A stretch of DNA of 64,000 nucleotides from Streptomyces sp. MMG1121 (GCF_001280015.1 NZ_LGDV01000107.1:1-64000), one strand, 5' to 3'; counted from the first letter of the stretch, positions 52,566 to 61,898 are shown. The notes: generated from the sequence alone by a model not told the origin. Program-made: numbers and translations.

Positions 52566-53168
52566 TCACTCAAGGTGGCGCAGGTCGGCCTCGGTGTCGA
52601 TGTCATACGGCTCGGCCACGTCCGCGCACTCCACGAGCCGGACGAGCGCCGCATGCTCCTTCAGGTAGGCGCGGGCCCCGCGATCCCCGGTGGCGGCGTG
52701 TGCGATGCCCGCCCAGTGGGCCGCGCCGAAGAGCACGGGATGCCCGCGCACACCGTCGTAGGCGGCCGACACCAGCGATTTCTCGTCCTCGTACGCCCCG
52801 AGCACCCGGGCCACCGCGGCCGGCCCGATGCCCGGCTGGTCGACGAGGCTCACCAGGGCCGCGCGCGCTGCCGTACCGTCGAGCGAGGCCAGCCCGGCGC
52901 GCAGCGAGGAGCCCATGCCCTCGGCCCAGTCGGGGTTGTCCACGAGCACACAGCCGTCCAGCCCGGCCCGCGCCCGGACCTCGTCGGCCCGCGCCCCCAG
53001 GACGACATGGATGCGCTCGCACCCGACCGCGCGCAGCACACCGACGGCATGTTCGACCAGCAACCGTCCCCGGTGCTCCAGCAGTGCCTTGGGCCGCCCG
53101 CCGAGCCGCCGGCCGCCGCCGGCGGCGAGCAGCAGTCCGGCGACCTCCTCGTGATGTGTGTCCGTCAT
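52566..53168 (-). CDS. MobA/MocA-like nucleotidyltransferase
   Basis: 200 aa, ATG 53168. The N-terminal nucleotide-binding signature LLLAAGGGRRLGGRPKALLE with its Lys is at ~12-31, then VVLGARADEVRA, DNPDWAEGMGSSLRAGL, VSLVDQPGI (metal Asp) and a GHPVLFGAAHW segment. This fits MocA-type CTP:molybdopterin cytidylyltransferases, which make the MCD cofactor of xanthine dehydrogenase-type hydroxylases. Placement between aceB and allR suggests a link to xanthine oxidation to urate, although no xanthine dehydrogenase subunits are in the window. Confidence 0.8.
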   Translation of the reverse strand: MTDTHHEEVAGLLLAAGGGRRLGGRPKALLEHRGRLLVEHAVGVLRAVGCERIHVVLGARADEVRARAGLDGCVLVDNPDWAEGMGSSLRAGLASLDGTAARAALVSLVDQPGIGPAAVARVLGAYEDEKSLVSAAYDGVRGHPVLFGAAHWAGIAHAATGDRGARAYLKEHAALVRLVECADVAEPYDIDTEADLRHLE

Positions 53169-53297
53169 GCGTCCTGCATACCCGACGCGGAGCCCGGCGG
53201 CCGGTTCCCTTGGGCTGAATTTCGGTCCGCGCGGTGGCGCTCCCGGACACGGTGGCGTTTACTGACCCGCGCACGACGGCGTGTGAGGGGGAGGCCT

Positions 53298-53612
53298 GTG
53301 TTGCGGAGCTTGGGGCAGAGACCGGTGATCGGCAGCGACGAGGATCCGAGGGTGGCGGAACTGCGGACCGCGGTGGCCCGCCTGCGCCGCGAACTCGCCG
53401 CCCTGCCCTCCGAGTTTCCCGACCGTGTCATCGCCGAGGACGAACTGGCGGCCCTGGCGGCGATGGCCTCCGGCGGCGCGCCGGAGATCCCGCGCCTGCG
53501 CAGCTCCCTGTTGCTGATCGCGGGAGCGATCGGTTCGGTGAGCGCCCTGGCGAGGGGCCTGAGCGGGGTCCGGGAGGCGGTGGACCTGTTCGGGGAATCA
53601 CCGAGGGCTTAG
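53298..53612 (+). CDS. Small DUF5955-type protein
   Basis: 104 aa, GTG 53298 with GGGGGAGG three bases before CCT-GTG. The N-terminal half is an amphipathic helix (RVAELRTAVARLRRELAALP); the C-terminal half is a moderately hydrophobic helix (LRSSLLLIAGAIGSVSALARGL), not long enough to be a confident TM segment. It resembles the actinobacterial DUF5955 family, with no known role. It is isolated between the MobA-like and allR genes. Confidence 0.65.
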   Translation: MLRSLGQRPVIGSDEDPRVAELRTAVARLRRELAALPSEFPDRVIAEDELAALAAMASGGAPEIPRLRSSLLLIAGAIGSVSALARGLSGVREAVDLFGESPRA

Positions 53613-53683
53613 GGGTGCGGGGTGCTCAGACCTGCCTCAGGCGCGCGGGGCCGTAGCGCTGTGCGGCCGCGCCGCGTGGACGG

Positions 53684-54478
53684 CTAGGCGCCCGAACTGG
53701 CCAAAGCCTGGGACAGCTCGACGGCGATCCCCTGCAGCACCGGCACGATCTTCTCGGTCGCGGCCTCGGTCACCCGCCCGGCAGGCCCGGAAATGGAGAT
53801 CGCCGCCGCCGTCGGAGACTCCGGCACGGACACCGCCAGGCACCGCACCCCGATCTCCTGTTCGTTGTCGTCGACGGCGTACCCCAGCCGCCGTACGTCC
53901 TCCAGCGCCGCCAGGAACCCGTCGGGCGTGGTGATCGTCTTCTCGGTCGCGGCCGGCATCCCGGTCCGGGCGAGCAGCGCCCGCACCTCCTCATCGGGAG
54001 TGCTCGCCAGCAGTGCCTTGCCGACACCGGTGGAGTGCGGCAGCACGCGTCGGCCCACTTCCGTGAACATCCGCATCGAGTGCTTCGACGGCACCTGCGC
54101 CACGTACACGATCTCGTCGCCGTCCAGCAGTGCCATGTTCGCCGTCTCGCCGGTCTCCTCGACCAGCCGGGCCAGGTACGGCCGCGCCCAGGTGCCGAGC
54201 AGCCGGGACGCCGACTCGCCGAGCCGGATCAGCCGGGGGCCGAGCGCGTACCGCCGGTTCGGCTGCTGGCGTACGTAGCCGCAGGCGACCAGGGTGCGCA
54301 TCAGCCGGTGGATGGTCGGCAGCGGCAGCCCGCTGGTCGCGGACAGCTCGCTCAGACCGACCTCGCCGCCCGCGTCCGCCATCCGCTCGAGCAGGTCGAA
54401 GGCGCGCTCCAGGGACTGGACACCGCCCCCGGCGGAGGGCTTGGTGGAGTCGGTGGTGCTGGCGCTGGACGTCGGCAC
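53684..54478 (-). CDS. allR: IclR-family repressor of allantoin catabolism
   Basis: 264 aa, GTG 54478 with AAAGGAA upstream. The N-terminal winged helix is at ~18-80 (SLERAFDLLERMADAGGE, LSELSATSGLPLPTIHRLMR). The IclR effector domain follows with YVAQVPSKHSMRMFTEVG, HSTGVGKALLA, and ECRCLAVSVPE-like GVRCLAVSVPESP. It is divergent from allB-alc. The S. coelicolor orthologue AllR is known to control allB, alc, gcl, glxR, hyi and a malate synthase, and all have homologues here. A TTCCG-N5-TGGAA site inside its own promoter suggests autoregulation. Confidence 0.93.
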   Translation of the reverse strand: MPTSSASTTDSTKPSAGGGVQSLERAFDLLERMADAGGEVGLSELSATSGLPLPTIHRLMRTLVACGYVRQQPNRRYALGPRLIRLGESASRLLGTWARPYLARLVEETGETANMALLDGDEIVYVAQVPSKHSMRMFTEVGRRVLPHSTGVGKALLASTPDEEVRALLARTGMPAATEKTITTPDGFLAALEDVRRLGYAVDDNEQEIGVRCLAVSVPESPTAAAISISGPAGRVTEAATEKIVPVLQGIAVELSQALASSGA

Positions 54479-54558
54479 GGCACGTTCCTTTCGGGGGCTG
54501 GCAGGAAGGCAGAAGCCTACCCGGCAGCCGGTTGACTCCCTGCTTGTACGTAGCTACG

Positions 54559-54601
54559 TTCTGCTTGCTGAAATTCTAATTCCGCTTTGTGGAAACGTCC
54601 A
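54559..54601 (-). promoter_or_regulatory. allR promoter with tandem AllR-type operators
   Basis: Minus-strand -35 TGGACG (54596-54601), 17-bp spacer, -10 TAGAAT (54573-54578). TTCCGCTTTGTGGAA (54580-54594) lies in the spacer. TTCTGCTTGCTGAAA (54559-54573) lies 21 bp away, over the end of the -10. Confidence 0.72.
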
Positions 54602-54671
54602 GAGTGGGTGCGGGGTACACGTTGTCCGGAAGTGTGCCCCTTGACGGCGGAGAAGTCGGAGTGAAGACTCC

Positions 54672-54722
54672 TTCAACAGAACGTTGAAATCCGTTACGTG
54701 GGTGTAAATCCCGTTTCTGGAA
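54672..54722 (+). promoter_or_regulatory. allB upstream inverted repeat and weak AllR-type site
   Basis: TTCAACAGAACGTTGAA (54672-54688) is a perfect 6-5-6 inverted repeat. Some 20 bp on, ATCCCGTTTCTGGAA (54708-54722) keeps the outer TCC and GGAA of the AllR-type 15-mer. The exact allB promoter is not clear; TTGAAA (54684-54689) may be its -35. Confidence 0.5.
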
Positions 54723-54752
54723 CGTAAAACGGCGGTACAGAGAGGGGTTCGG

Positions 54753-56093
54753 GTGTCCGACGCTGAACTGGTCCTGCGCTCGACGCGCGTCATCACTCCG
54801 GAAGGGACACGGGCCGCCACGGTCACCGTGTCGGCCGGGAAGATCACGGCCGTCCTGCCGTACGACGCCGAGGTCCCGCCCGGGGCCCGGCTCGAGGACG
54901 TCGGTGACCACGTCCTGCTGCCCGGCCTGGTTGACACCCACGTGCACGTCAACGACCCCGGCCGCACCGAGTGGGAGGGCTTCTGGACCGCCACGCGTGC
55001 GGCGGCGGCCGGCGGTATCACCACCCTGGTCGACATGCCGCTCAACTCCCTCCCGCCGACCACCACGGTCGAGAACCTGCGTACCAAGCAGGACGTGGCC
55101 CGCGACAAGGCGCACATAGACGTCGGCTTCTGGGGCGGTGCCCTGCCCGACAACGTGAAGGACCTGCGCCCGCTGCACGACGCCGGCGTCTTCGGCTTCA
55201 AGGCCTTCCTGTCCCCGTCCGGCGTGGACGAGTTCCCGCACCTCCATCAGGACCAGCTCGCCCAGTCCCTGGCGGAGATCGCCGGCTTCGACGGGCTGCT
55301 GATCGTGCACGCCGAGGACCCGCACCACCTCGCCGCCGCCCCGCAGCACGGCGGCCCCAAGTACACCGACTTCCTCGCCTCCCGCCCGCGCGACGCCGAG
55401 GACACGGCCATCGCCACCCTGATCGCGCAGGCCAAGAGGCTCCACGCGCGCGTGCACGTCCTGCACCTGTCCTCCAGCGACGCGCTTCCGCTCATCCGCG
55501 CCGCCCGCGCGGAGGGGGTCCGGATCACCGTGGAGACCTGCCCGCACTACCTCACCCTGACGGCCGAGGAAGTCCCGGACGGCGCCAGCGAGTTCAAGTG
55601 CTGCCCGCCCATCCGCGAGGCCGCCAACCAGGACCTGCTGTGGGAGGCACTCGCCGACGGCACCATCGACTGTGTCGTCACCGACCACTCGCCCTCCACC
55701 GCCGACCTGAAGACCGACGACTTCGCCACCGCCTGGGGCGGCATCTCCGGCCTCCAGCTGAGCCTGTCCGCCGTATGGAGCGAGGCACGCGCGCGTGGAT
55801 ACGGCCTGGAGGACGTCGTCCGCTGGATGTCCACGCAGACGGCCGCCCTGGTCGGCCTCGACGCGCGCAAGGGCGCCATCGCGCCCGGCCACGACGCCGA
55901 CTTCGCCGTCCTCGCACCGGACGAGACCTTCACCGTCGACCCGGCCGCCCTCCAGCACCGCAACCGGGTCACCGCGTACGCCGGCAAGACCTTGTACGGC
56001 GTCGTGAAGTCCACCTGGCTGCGCGGCGAACGCATCGTTGACGGCGGCGAGTTCACGGAGCCGAAGGGCACGCTGCTCACCCGCCCCCAGTAA
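54753..56093 (+). CDS. allB: Allantoinase
   Basis: 446 aa, GTG 54753 with GAGAGGGG upstream. It hydrolyses allantoin to allantoate. It is a cyclic amidohydrolase: HVH metal site in [31 protein letters not shown] (characteristic of allantoinases), the carbamylated-Lys region [26 protein letters not shown], and the last metal Asp in VTDHSPS. It starts the allB-alc operon, divergent from allR, and completes the route from the uricase operon's allantoin to allantoate. Confidence 0.97.
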   Translation: MSDAELVLRSTRVITPEGTRAATVTVSAGKITAVLPYDAEVPPGARLEDVGDHVLLPGLVDTHVHVNDPGRTEWEGFWTATRAAAAGGITTLVDMPLNSLPPTTTVENLRTKQDVARDKAHIDVGFWGGALPDNVKDLRPLHDAGVFGFKAFLSPSGVDEFPHLHQDQLAQSLAEIAGFDGLLIVHAEDPHHLAAAPQHGGPKYTDFLASRPRDAEDTAIATLIAQAKRLHARVHVLHLSSSDALPLIRAARAEGVRITVETCPHYLTLTAEEVPDGASEFKCCPPIREAANQDLLWEALADGTIDCVVTDHSPSTADLKTDDFATAWGGISGLQLSLSAVWSEARARGYGLEDVVRWMSTQTAALVGLDARKGAIAPGHDADFAVLAPDETFTVDPAALQHRNRVTAYAGKTLYGVVKSTWLRGERIVDGGEFTEPKGTLLTRPQ

Positions 56094-56146
56094 GCCACCC
56101 CCGCACCCGCAACCGGCCGACGCGCAGAAAGGAACCCCTGATCACC

Positions 56147-57262
56147 GTGACGGCGACACCCAGCTTCACCGGCGACGCGAGCCCCTACGGAGGCGGCGAC
56201 CCGTACGCGGACTACCGCACCGCCGACTTCCCCTTCACCCAGTACGCCAACCTCGCCGACCGCCAGCTCGGCGCCGGTGTCGTCGCCGCCAACGACGAGT
56301 TCTTCGCCCAGCGCGAGAACCTGCTGGTGCCCGAGCGGGCCGAGTTCGACCCCGAGCACTTCGGGCACAAGGGCAAGATCATGGACGGCTGGGAGACCCG
56401 CCGCCGGCGCGGTGTCTCCGCCGAGCACCCGTGGCCGACGGCCGAGGACCACGACTGGGCACTGGTGCGCCTCGGCGCGCCCGGCGTGATCCGCGGGATC
56501 GTCGTCGACACGGCCCACTTCCGCGGCAACTACCCGCAGGCGGTCTCGGTCGAGGCCGCGTCCGTGCCCGGTTCCCCGTCCCCGGAGGAACTGCTCGGCG
56601 ACGACGTGAAGTGGACGACGATCGTCCCGCGCACCCCGGTCGGTGGTCACGCGGCGAACGGATTCTCCGTATCGGCCGAGCAGCGCTTCACGCACCTGCG
56701 CGTCAACCAGCACCCCGACGGCGGCATCGCCCGCCTGCGCGTGTACGGCGAGGTCGTCCCGGACCCCGAGTGGCTCGCGGTCCTCGGCACCTTCGACGTG
56801 GTCGCGCTGGAGAACGGCGGCCAGGTCGAGGACGCCTCCAACCTCTTCTACTCCCCGGCCACCAACACCATCCAGCCGGGCCGCTCCCGCAAGATGGACG
56901 ACGGCTGGGAGACCCGCCGCCGCCGCGACCAGGGCAACGACTGGATCCGTTACCAGCTGGTCGCGCAGGCGCAGATCCGCGCCGTGGAGATCGACACCGC
57001 CTATCTCAAGGGCAACAGCGCCGGCTGGGCCTCGGTCTCGGTCAAGGACGGCGAGGACGGCGACTGGGTCGAGATCCTGCCGCGCACCCGCCTCCAGCCC
57101 GACACCAACCACCGCTTCGTGCTCCCGGCCCCGGCCGTCGGCACCCACGCGCGCGTGGACATCTTCCCCGACGGCGGCATCTCCCGCCTCAGGCTGTTCG
57201 GTTCCCTGACCGAGGACGGCGCGGCCCGGCTCGCCGCCCGGCACCAGGAACTGGGCGGCTGA
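56147..57262 (+). CDS. alc: Allantoicase
   Basis: 371 aa, GTG 56147; the AAAGGA site is rather far away (~13 nt), so the start could be different. It cleaves allantoate to ureidoglycolate and urea. Two internal allantoicase repeats are visible, each starting MD(G)GWETRRRR: ~79-84 and ~245-251, followed by VVDTAHFRGNYPQAVSVEA in the first and EIDTAYLKGNSAGWASVSV in the second. The RLRVYGEVVPD and RLRLFGSL segments end each repeat. It lies 53 nt downstream of allB. The next enzyme, ureidoglycolate lyase, is not seen nearby. Confidence 0.95.
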   Translation: MTATPSFTGDASPYGGGDPYADYRTADFPFTQYANLADRQLGAGVVAANDEFFAQRENLLVPERAEFDPEHFGHKGKIMDGWETRRRRGVSAEHPWPTAEDHDWALVRLGAPGVIRGIVVDTAHFRGNYPQAVSVEAASVPGSPSPEELLGDDVKWTTIVPRTPVGGHAANGFSVSAEQRFTHLRVNQHPDGGIARLRVYGEVVPDPEWLAVLGTFDVVALENGGQVEDASNLFYSPATNTIQPGRSRKMDDGWETRRRRDQGNDWIRYQLVAQAQIRAVEIDTAYLKGNSAGWASVSVKDGEDGDWVEILPRTRLQPDTNHRFVLPAPAVGTHARVDIFPDGGISRLRLFGSLTEDGAARLAARHQELGG

Positions 57263-57277
57263 CCCACCCCGCACGCG

Positions 57278-57317
57278 CGCGGGGCGCCCCGGCCTGGACA
57301 GCACCGGGCGCCCCGCG
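57278..57317 (+). terminator. alc terminator
   Basis: A 12-bp perfect stem (57278-57289 with 57306-57317) lies 16 bases after the alc stop, around a 16-nt loop. Confidence 0.75.
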
Positions 57318-57386
57318 TGTCACCCGTACGGACCCGGCTCACGGATCCCTGGAACTCTCCGGTCCTCCTCCTGCGTTCTTGTCCAC

Positions 57387-58202
57387 GTGACCCTTCAGCA
57401 AGAGATCGTCGGCAACGCCATGCAGATGGCGGTCGTCAACCTGCAGCCCGGCCAGACCGTGTACTGCGAGGCCGGAAAGTTCCTGTTCAAGACGACGAAC
57501 GTGACCATGGACACGCGGCTGTCCGGCCCGTCCGCAAACGGCGGGCAGCAGGGGCAGGGCGGCGGCTCGGGCATGGGCGGCCTGCTGCGCCAGGCCATGG
57601 GCACCGCCATGCAGGTGGGCCAGCGCGTGCTCGCGGGCGAGTCGCTGGCCTTCCAGTACTTCACCTCCCAGGGCGGTGCGGGCACGGTCGGTTTCGCGGG
57701 CGTGCTCCCGGGCGAGATGCGCGCGCTGGAACTCGACGGCACGCGCGCCTGGTTCGCCGAGAAGGACGCCTTCGTGGCCGCCGAGTCCACCGTCGACTTC
57801 GGCATCGCCTTCGCCGGCGGCCGCACCGGCATGAGCGGCGGCGAGGGCTTCGTCCTGGAGAAGTTCACCGGGTACGGCACGGTGATCATCGCGGGCGCGG
57901 GCAACTTCATCGACCTCAACCCCGCCGACTTCGGCGGCCGGATCGAGGTGGACACCGGCTGTGTGGTCGCCTTCGAGGAGGGCATCCAGTACGGCGTCCA
58001 GCGCGTCGGCGGCCTCAACCGCCAGGGGATCATGAACGCCGTCTTCGGCGGCGAGGGCCTGTCCCTGGCCACCCTGGAGGGCAACGGCCGGGTGATCCTG
58101 CAGTCCCTCACCATCGAGAGCCTCGCCAACGCCCTGAAGAAGGCCCAGGGCGGTGACAAGCAGGGCCCGACCGGCGGACTGTTCTCCACGCACGCCGGCT
58201 GA
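57387..58202 (+). CDS. AIM24/TIGR00266-family protein
   Basis: 271 aa, GTG 57387. A double-stranded beta-helix/jelly-roll protein of the AIM24 family: VVNLQPGQTVYCEAGKFLF at the start, a Gly-rich insert (~48-62), FAGVLPGEMRALELDGTRAW, KFTGYGTVIIAGAGNFIDL and a VDTGCVVAFEEGIQY strand. There is no signal peptide or TM segment. Family members are widespread and poorly characterised. It is independent of the allantoin operon because a terminator separates them. Confidence 0.85.
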   Translation: MTLQQEIVGNAMQMAVVNLQPGQTVYCEAGKFLFKTTNVTMDTRLSGPSANGGQQGQGGGSGMGGLLRQAMGTAMQVGQRVLAGESLAFQYFTSQGGAGTVGFAGVLPGEMRALELDGTRAWFAEKDAFVAAESTVDFGIAFAGGRTGMSGGEGFVLEKFTGYGTVIIAGAGNFIDLNPADFGGRIEVDTGCVVAFEEGIQYGVQRVGGLNRQGIMNAVFGGEGLSLATLEGNGRVILQSLTIESLANALKKAQGGDKQGPTGGLFSTHAG

Positions 58203-58210
58203 CCGATGAG

Positions 58211-58262
58211 TTCCGGGTGCCGGCGGGGTCTGAGGTGATGACAGCAGACCCCGCACCCGGAA
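58211..58262 (+). terminator. Terminator between AIM24 and DHFR-like genes
   Basis: An 18-bp stem in two 9-bp blocks (58211-58219 with 58254-58262; 58224-58232 with 58245-58253), with a 4-nt bulge on the left arm and a 12-nt loop. Confidence 0.82.
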
Positions 58263-58275
58263 GAGGGCACCCGCC

Positions 58276-58884
58276 ATGAGCAAGCTCGTCTCCACCGTGT
58301 TCGTGACGCTCGACGGCGTCCACCAGGCCCCGGGCGGCCCCCAGGAGGACCTCAGCGGCGGCTTCGTCCACGGCGGCTGGACCCATCCGTTCGGCGACGA
58401 GGACTTCGGCCGGTTCGCCACCGAGGCCTTCGACCGAGCCGGCGCGTTCCTGCTCGGCCGTCGTACGTACGACATCTTCGCCGCCTACTGGCCGGGGAAG
58501 ACCGACCCCGCCGACCCGATCGCCTCCCGGCTGAACGCACTCCCGAAGTACGTCGTCTCCTCCACCCTCCACACACCCGAGTGGTCCGGCACGACCGTGA
58601 TCGGCGGCGACCTGGCCAAGGAGGTCCAGGCCCTCAAGGAGCGCACGGACGGCGAACTCCAGGTGCACGGCAGCGGCGCCCTGGTCCGCTCCCTGATCGA
58701 CCTCCGGCTGCTCGACACCCTGCACCTGCTGACCTTCCCGGTCGTCCTCGGCACCGGCCGCCGGCTGTTCCCGGACGGCACGGTCCCCACCCGCTTCCGG
58801 CACACCGGCGGTCGCGTCACCGGCGCGGGCGTCTCCATCCAGAGCTACGACCTGGCGGGCGACCCCGAGTACGGGTCGTTCTGA
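58276..58884 (+). CDS. Dihydrofolate-reductase-family protein (RibD C-terminal type)
   Basis: 202 aa, ATG 58276 with GAGGGC upstream. It has the DHFR/RibD-C fold: VSTVFVTLDGVHQAPGG at the N-terminus, FLLGRRTYDIFAAYWPG, LPKYVVSST, ELQVHGSGALVRSLIDLRL (NADPH-binding Gly motif) and LTFPVVLGTGRRLF. Such stand-alone proteins are common in actinobacteria and are probably NADPH-dependent reductases; a folate role is doubtful. No operon partner is evident. Confidence 0.9.
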   Translation: MSKLVSTVFVTLDGVHQAPGGPQEDLSGGFVHGGWTHPFGDEDFGRFATEAFDRAGAFLLGRRTYDIFAAYWPGKTDPADPIASRLNALPKYVVSSTLHTPEWSGTTVIGGDLAKEVQALKERTDGELQVHGSGALVRSLIDLRLLDTLHLLTFPVVLGTGRRLFPDGTVPTRFRHTGGRVTGAGVSIQSYDLAGDPEYGSF

Positions 58885-59012
58885 CTCCCCGAAAGACGCC
58901 TGAGCAGCGCGTGAACCCTGGCCGAAGATCGTCACGGCCGGTACGGTGATCCCGCCCCGCGCGAGCCGCCGACGTCTCCGCAACTCCTTCGGAGACCGGG
59001 AGAGCCGCCCGT

Positions 59013-59924
59013 ATGTCCTCGATCGCCGTACCGGGCGCCGCCGCCCTGCCCCGCCGCGCCTGGCACACCGACCTGCCGGTCCTGCTCGTCGCCGTCTGCT
59101 GGGGCGCCAGCTACCTCGCCGCGAAGGACATCACCACCACCCGTACGGTGCTGGCCGTCCTGGTCCTGCGCTTCGCGCTCGCCGTGCCCGTCCTGGCCGT
59201 CGCCGGACGCCGCGCCCTGCGCTCGCTCACCGGCGCCCAGTGGCGCGGCGCCGCCCTGCTCGGGCTGATCCTGAGCGGGATCTTCCTGCTGGAGACCTAC
59301 GGGGTGGTGCACACCTCGGCGACCAACGCCGGCCCGATCATCAGCCTCACCATGGTCCTCACCCCGCTCGCCGAGGCCGCCGTCACGCGCACCCGGCCCA
59401 CCCCGGCCTTCCTCGGCGCGGCGCTGCTGTCGGTCCTCGGCGTCGTCCTGCTCACCCAGGGCGGCGGCTTCACCCAGCCCTCGGTCGGCGATGTGCTGAT
59501 GCTGCTCGCCGCGTTCGCCCGCACGGTGCACGTCCTCGCCATGTCCCGGATCAGGGCCGTACAGGGCGCCGACGCGCTGCCGCTCACCACGGTCCAGCTC
59601 GGCGCGTCCGTCGCCGTCTTCGCCCTGCTGTCGGTCGTCTCCGGCGGTCCTGCGCCCTGGGAGGTCGCGGCGGACCTCGGCGCGCGGGACTGGGCCGGGC
59701 TGCTGTTCCTCACCGTGCTGTGCACGGTCTTCGCCTTCTTCGTGCAGATGTGGGCGGTACGTCGCACATCCGCGTCCCGGGTCGGCCTGCTGCTCGGCAC
59801 CGAGCCGCTGTGGGCCGCCGCGACCGGGATCGCGCTGGGCGGGGAACGGCTCGGCGCGCTCGGCCTCGCGGGCGGCGGTCTGGTGCTTGTGGGGACCGCG
59901 TGGGGACGCAGGACGGCAGGTTAA
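59013..59924 (+). CDS. EamA/DMT-superfamily transporter
   Basis: 303 aa, ATG 59013. Ten predicted TM helices arranged as two EamA repeats: LPVLLVAVCWGASYLAAKDI opens the first (typical W-G-x-x-x), and VGDVLMLLAAFARTVHVLAM the second, followed by a WAVRRTSASRVGLLLGTEPLWAA segment characteristic of the family. It is probably a metabolite or amino-acid exporter. It stands alone with no regulator, so the substrate is not predictable. Confidence 0.92.
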   Translation: MSSIAVPGAAALPRRAWHTDLPVLLVAVCWGASYLAAKDITTTRTVLAVLVLRFALAVPVLAVAGRRALRSLTGAQWRGAALLGLILSGIFLLETYGVVHTSATNAGPIISLTMVLTPLAEAAVTRTRPTPAFLGAALLSVLGVVLLTQGGGFTQPSVGDVLMLLAAFARTVHVLAMSRIRAVQGADALPLTTVQLGASVAVFALLSVVSGGPAPWEVAADLGARDWAGLLFLTVLCTVFAFFVQMWAVRRTSASRVGLLLGTEPLWAAATGIALGGERLGALGLAGGGLVLVGTAWGRRTAG

Positions 59925-60009
59925 CTTCCTGAAAACTCATCGGACTTGAACGGAAAATCTTCAACTTTGTCGTTGACATGCCAACGTCTACGCGCGTCAT
60001 CATGAGGGC

Positions 60010-60405
60010 ATGAGATTCCCCCCACGCATCACTCGCATCGGCGCCGCGGCCGCGCTCCTGTCCGCCCTCGTCGTCGGCGGCACCGTCTCCGCCACCACGG
60101 CGAACGCCGCGGCCGACTCGGTCGGCAGCATCTGCTACAGCGCCCTGCCGTCGCAGGCGCACGACACGCTGGACCTGATCGCCCAGGGCGGCCCCTACCC
60201 GTACTCGCAGGACGGCACCGTCTTCTCCAACCGTGAAGGCGTCCTGCCCAGCCAGTCGTCGGGCTACTACCACGAGTACACGGTGAAGACCCCCGGCTCC
60301 TCCACGCGCGGCACCCGGCGCATCATCACCGGCGAGGAGACGCAGGAGGACTACTACACCTCCGATCACTACGTCACGTTCAACCTGATCGACTTCGGCT
60401 GCTGA
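60010..60405 (+). CDS. Secreted guanyl-specific ribonuclease, RNase Sa type
   Basis: 131 aa, ATG 60010 with GAGGG upstream. A Sec signal peptide (1-34) leaves ~96 residues, the same length as RNase Sa. The catalytic residues Glu89, Arg104 and His120 have the same spacing as Glu54, Arg69 and His85 of RNase Sa; Cys42 and Cys131 match its single disulfide (89 residues apart). The core DTLDLIAQGGPYPYSQDG and the HEYTVKTPG region are nearly those of the known enzyme. It cleaves RNA after G outside the cell. No barstar-like inhibitor gene is adjacent. Confidence 0.96.
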   Translation: MRFPPRITRIGAAAALLSALVVGGTVSATTANAAADSVGSICYSALPSQAHDTLDLIAQGGPYPYSQDGTVFSNREGVLPSQSSGYYHEYTVKTPGSSTRGTRRIITGEETQEDYYTSDHYVTFNLIDFGC

Positions 60406-60454
60406 GCCGGACGACAGGACCCGAGGGAACAGCACGACAGGTCTGACCCGCAAC

Positions 60455-60496
60455 CTCGCCCCGCGGCCACCCCCCTACCCCGGGCCGCGGGGCGAG
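60455..60496. terminator. RNase gene terminator
   Basis: CTCGCCCCGCGGCC (60455-60468) pairs perfectly with GGCCGCGGGGCGAG (60483-60496) around a 14-nt loop, 50 bases past the RNase stop. Confidence 0.85.
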
Positions 60497-60603
60497 CGGC
60501 GTCCGGGCCCGCGCCGCCGAAAGTCGATGAGCCCGCGACTTTGGTAGCCGATCACGCGGGCGGGGCCGTCACGGGCACCGGCCGCTGCGTAGATTTGTCG
60601 ACT

Positions 60604-61863
60604 GTGAGTGAAGACCGACCCCGTCCGGCCCCCCTCCCCGGCAACGGGCTGCGCCGCTGGATGCTCCCGTCCGCCGTGGTCCGGGAACTGGACCCGGACG
60701 CGGCCCCCGCGGGACGCCGGCCGCGACGCACGGCCCGGGACTGGGCCGTCGACACCAGCTGCTTCCTGCTGGTCGGCCTGCTGTATCTGGTGACCGCCGT
60801 GTCCCTGGTGCGGCATCCGGACGTGCCCGAGGGCCTCGTCGTCGCCGACGTGGTGCTGGGCGCCCTGTCCTGTCTCGCCGTCTGGCTGCGCCGCCGCTGG
60901 CCGGTCGGTCTCGCCGTCGCGATGATCGCGGTCGCCTTCGTCTCCTCGACGTCCGGCTGGGCCTCCCTGGCCGCCCTGTTCACCGTCGCCGTGCACCGGC
61001 CGTTCCGCTACGTCGCCTGGATCGCCGGCGCCAATCTCGCCCTCGTACCGCTCTACTACTGGCTGCGCCCCGACACCGGCCTGGGGTACACGGCCTCCCT
61101 GGTCTTCGCGCTGCTGCTCACCGTCTGCGTCGTCGGCTGGGGCATGTTCGTCCGCTCCAAGCGGCTGCTGATGCTGAGTCTGCGGGACCGGGCACACCGC
61201 GCGGAGACCGAGGCAAGGCTGCGTGCCGAGCAGGCGCAGCGCCTCGCCCGCGAGGACATCGCCCGCGAGATGCACGACGTGCTCGCCCACCGGCTCACCC
61301 TGCTCAGCGTGCACGCCGGAGCCCTGGAGTTCCGGCCGGACGCGCCCCGGGAGGAGGTCGTGCGGGCCGCCGGTGTCATCCGGGAGAGCGCCCACGAGGC
61401 CCTCCAAGACCTGCGGGAGATCATCGGCGTGCTGCGCACCGGCGGCTCCGACGACGCGGCCGGCGGCCGCCCCCAGCCGACGCTCGCCGCGCTCGACCCG
61501 CTCGTCACCGAGTGCCGCGAGGCAGGGATGAAGATCACGCTCGACCACCGCGTCGCCGACCCCGCCGCCGTGCCCGCCTCCGTCGGCCGCACCGCCTACC
61601 GCATCGCCCAGGAGGCCCTGACCAACGCCCGCAAGCACGCCCCCGGCGCCGAGGTCACGCTCCGCCTCACCGGCACGCTCGGCGACGGCCTCACGATCAC
61701 CGTCACCAACCCACCGCCGCAGGCCGACGCCCCGCCCGTCCCCGGTTCCGGCCAGGGCCTGATCGGCCTGACGGAACGCGCGACCCTGGCCGGCGGGCGC
61801 CTGGAGCACGGGAGCACGGGCGACGGCGGGTTCGAGATCCGGGCCTGGCTGCCGTGGAACTGA
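60604..61863 (+). CDS. NarL-type sensor histidine kinase
   Basis: 419 aa. The GTG at 60604 was chosen because a -10 box TAGATT (60590-60595) puts the transcription start at the GTG, giving a leaderless mRNA. About five TM helices (~45-195) with very short loops make up a membrane-embedded sensor. Next come a HisKA_3 dimerisation domain with the phospho-acceptor His in DIAREMHDVLAHRLTLLS near 235, and a HATPase with AYRIAQEALTNARKHAPGA (N box) and GSGQGLIGLTERA (G box). It is paired with the response regulator 35 nt downstream. The signal is unknown. Confidence 0.93.
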   Translation: MSEDRPRPAPLPGNGLRRWMLPSAVVRELDPDAAPAGRRPRRTARDWAVDTSCFLLVGLLYLVTAVSLVRHPDVPEGLVVADVVLGALSCLAVWLRRRWPVGLAVAMIAVAFVSSTSGWASLAALFTVAVHRPFRYVAWIAGANLALVPLYYWLRPDTGLGYTASLVFALLLTVCVVGWGMFVRSKRLLMLSLRDRAHRAETEARLRAEQAQRLAREDIAREMHDVLAHRLTLLSVHAGALEFRPDAPREEVVRAAGVIRESAHEALQDLREIIGVLRTGGSDDAAGGRPQPTLAALDPLVTECREAGMKITLDHRVADPAAVPASVGRTAYRIAQEALTNARKHAPGAEVTLRLTGTLGDGLTITVTNPPPQADAPPVPGSGQGLIGLTERATLAGGRLEHGSTGDGGFEIRAWLPWN

Positions 61864-61898
61864 GCGACGCGTTGCCCGCTCGTGATTTCTTGGAGCCC

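Noticed and set aside
59961..59977. Another copy of the TTCAAC-N5-GTTGAC repeat upstream of the RNase gene
   Set aside because: The half-sites TTCAAC and GTTGAC are separated by six, not five, bases, and the gene is unrelated to purine catabolism; it is probably just a -35 region.
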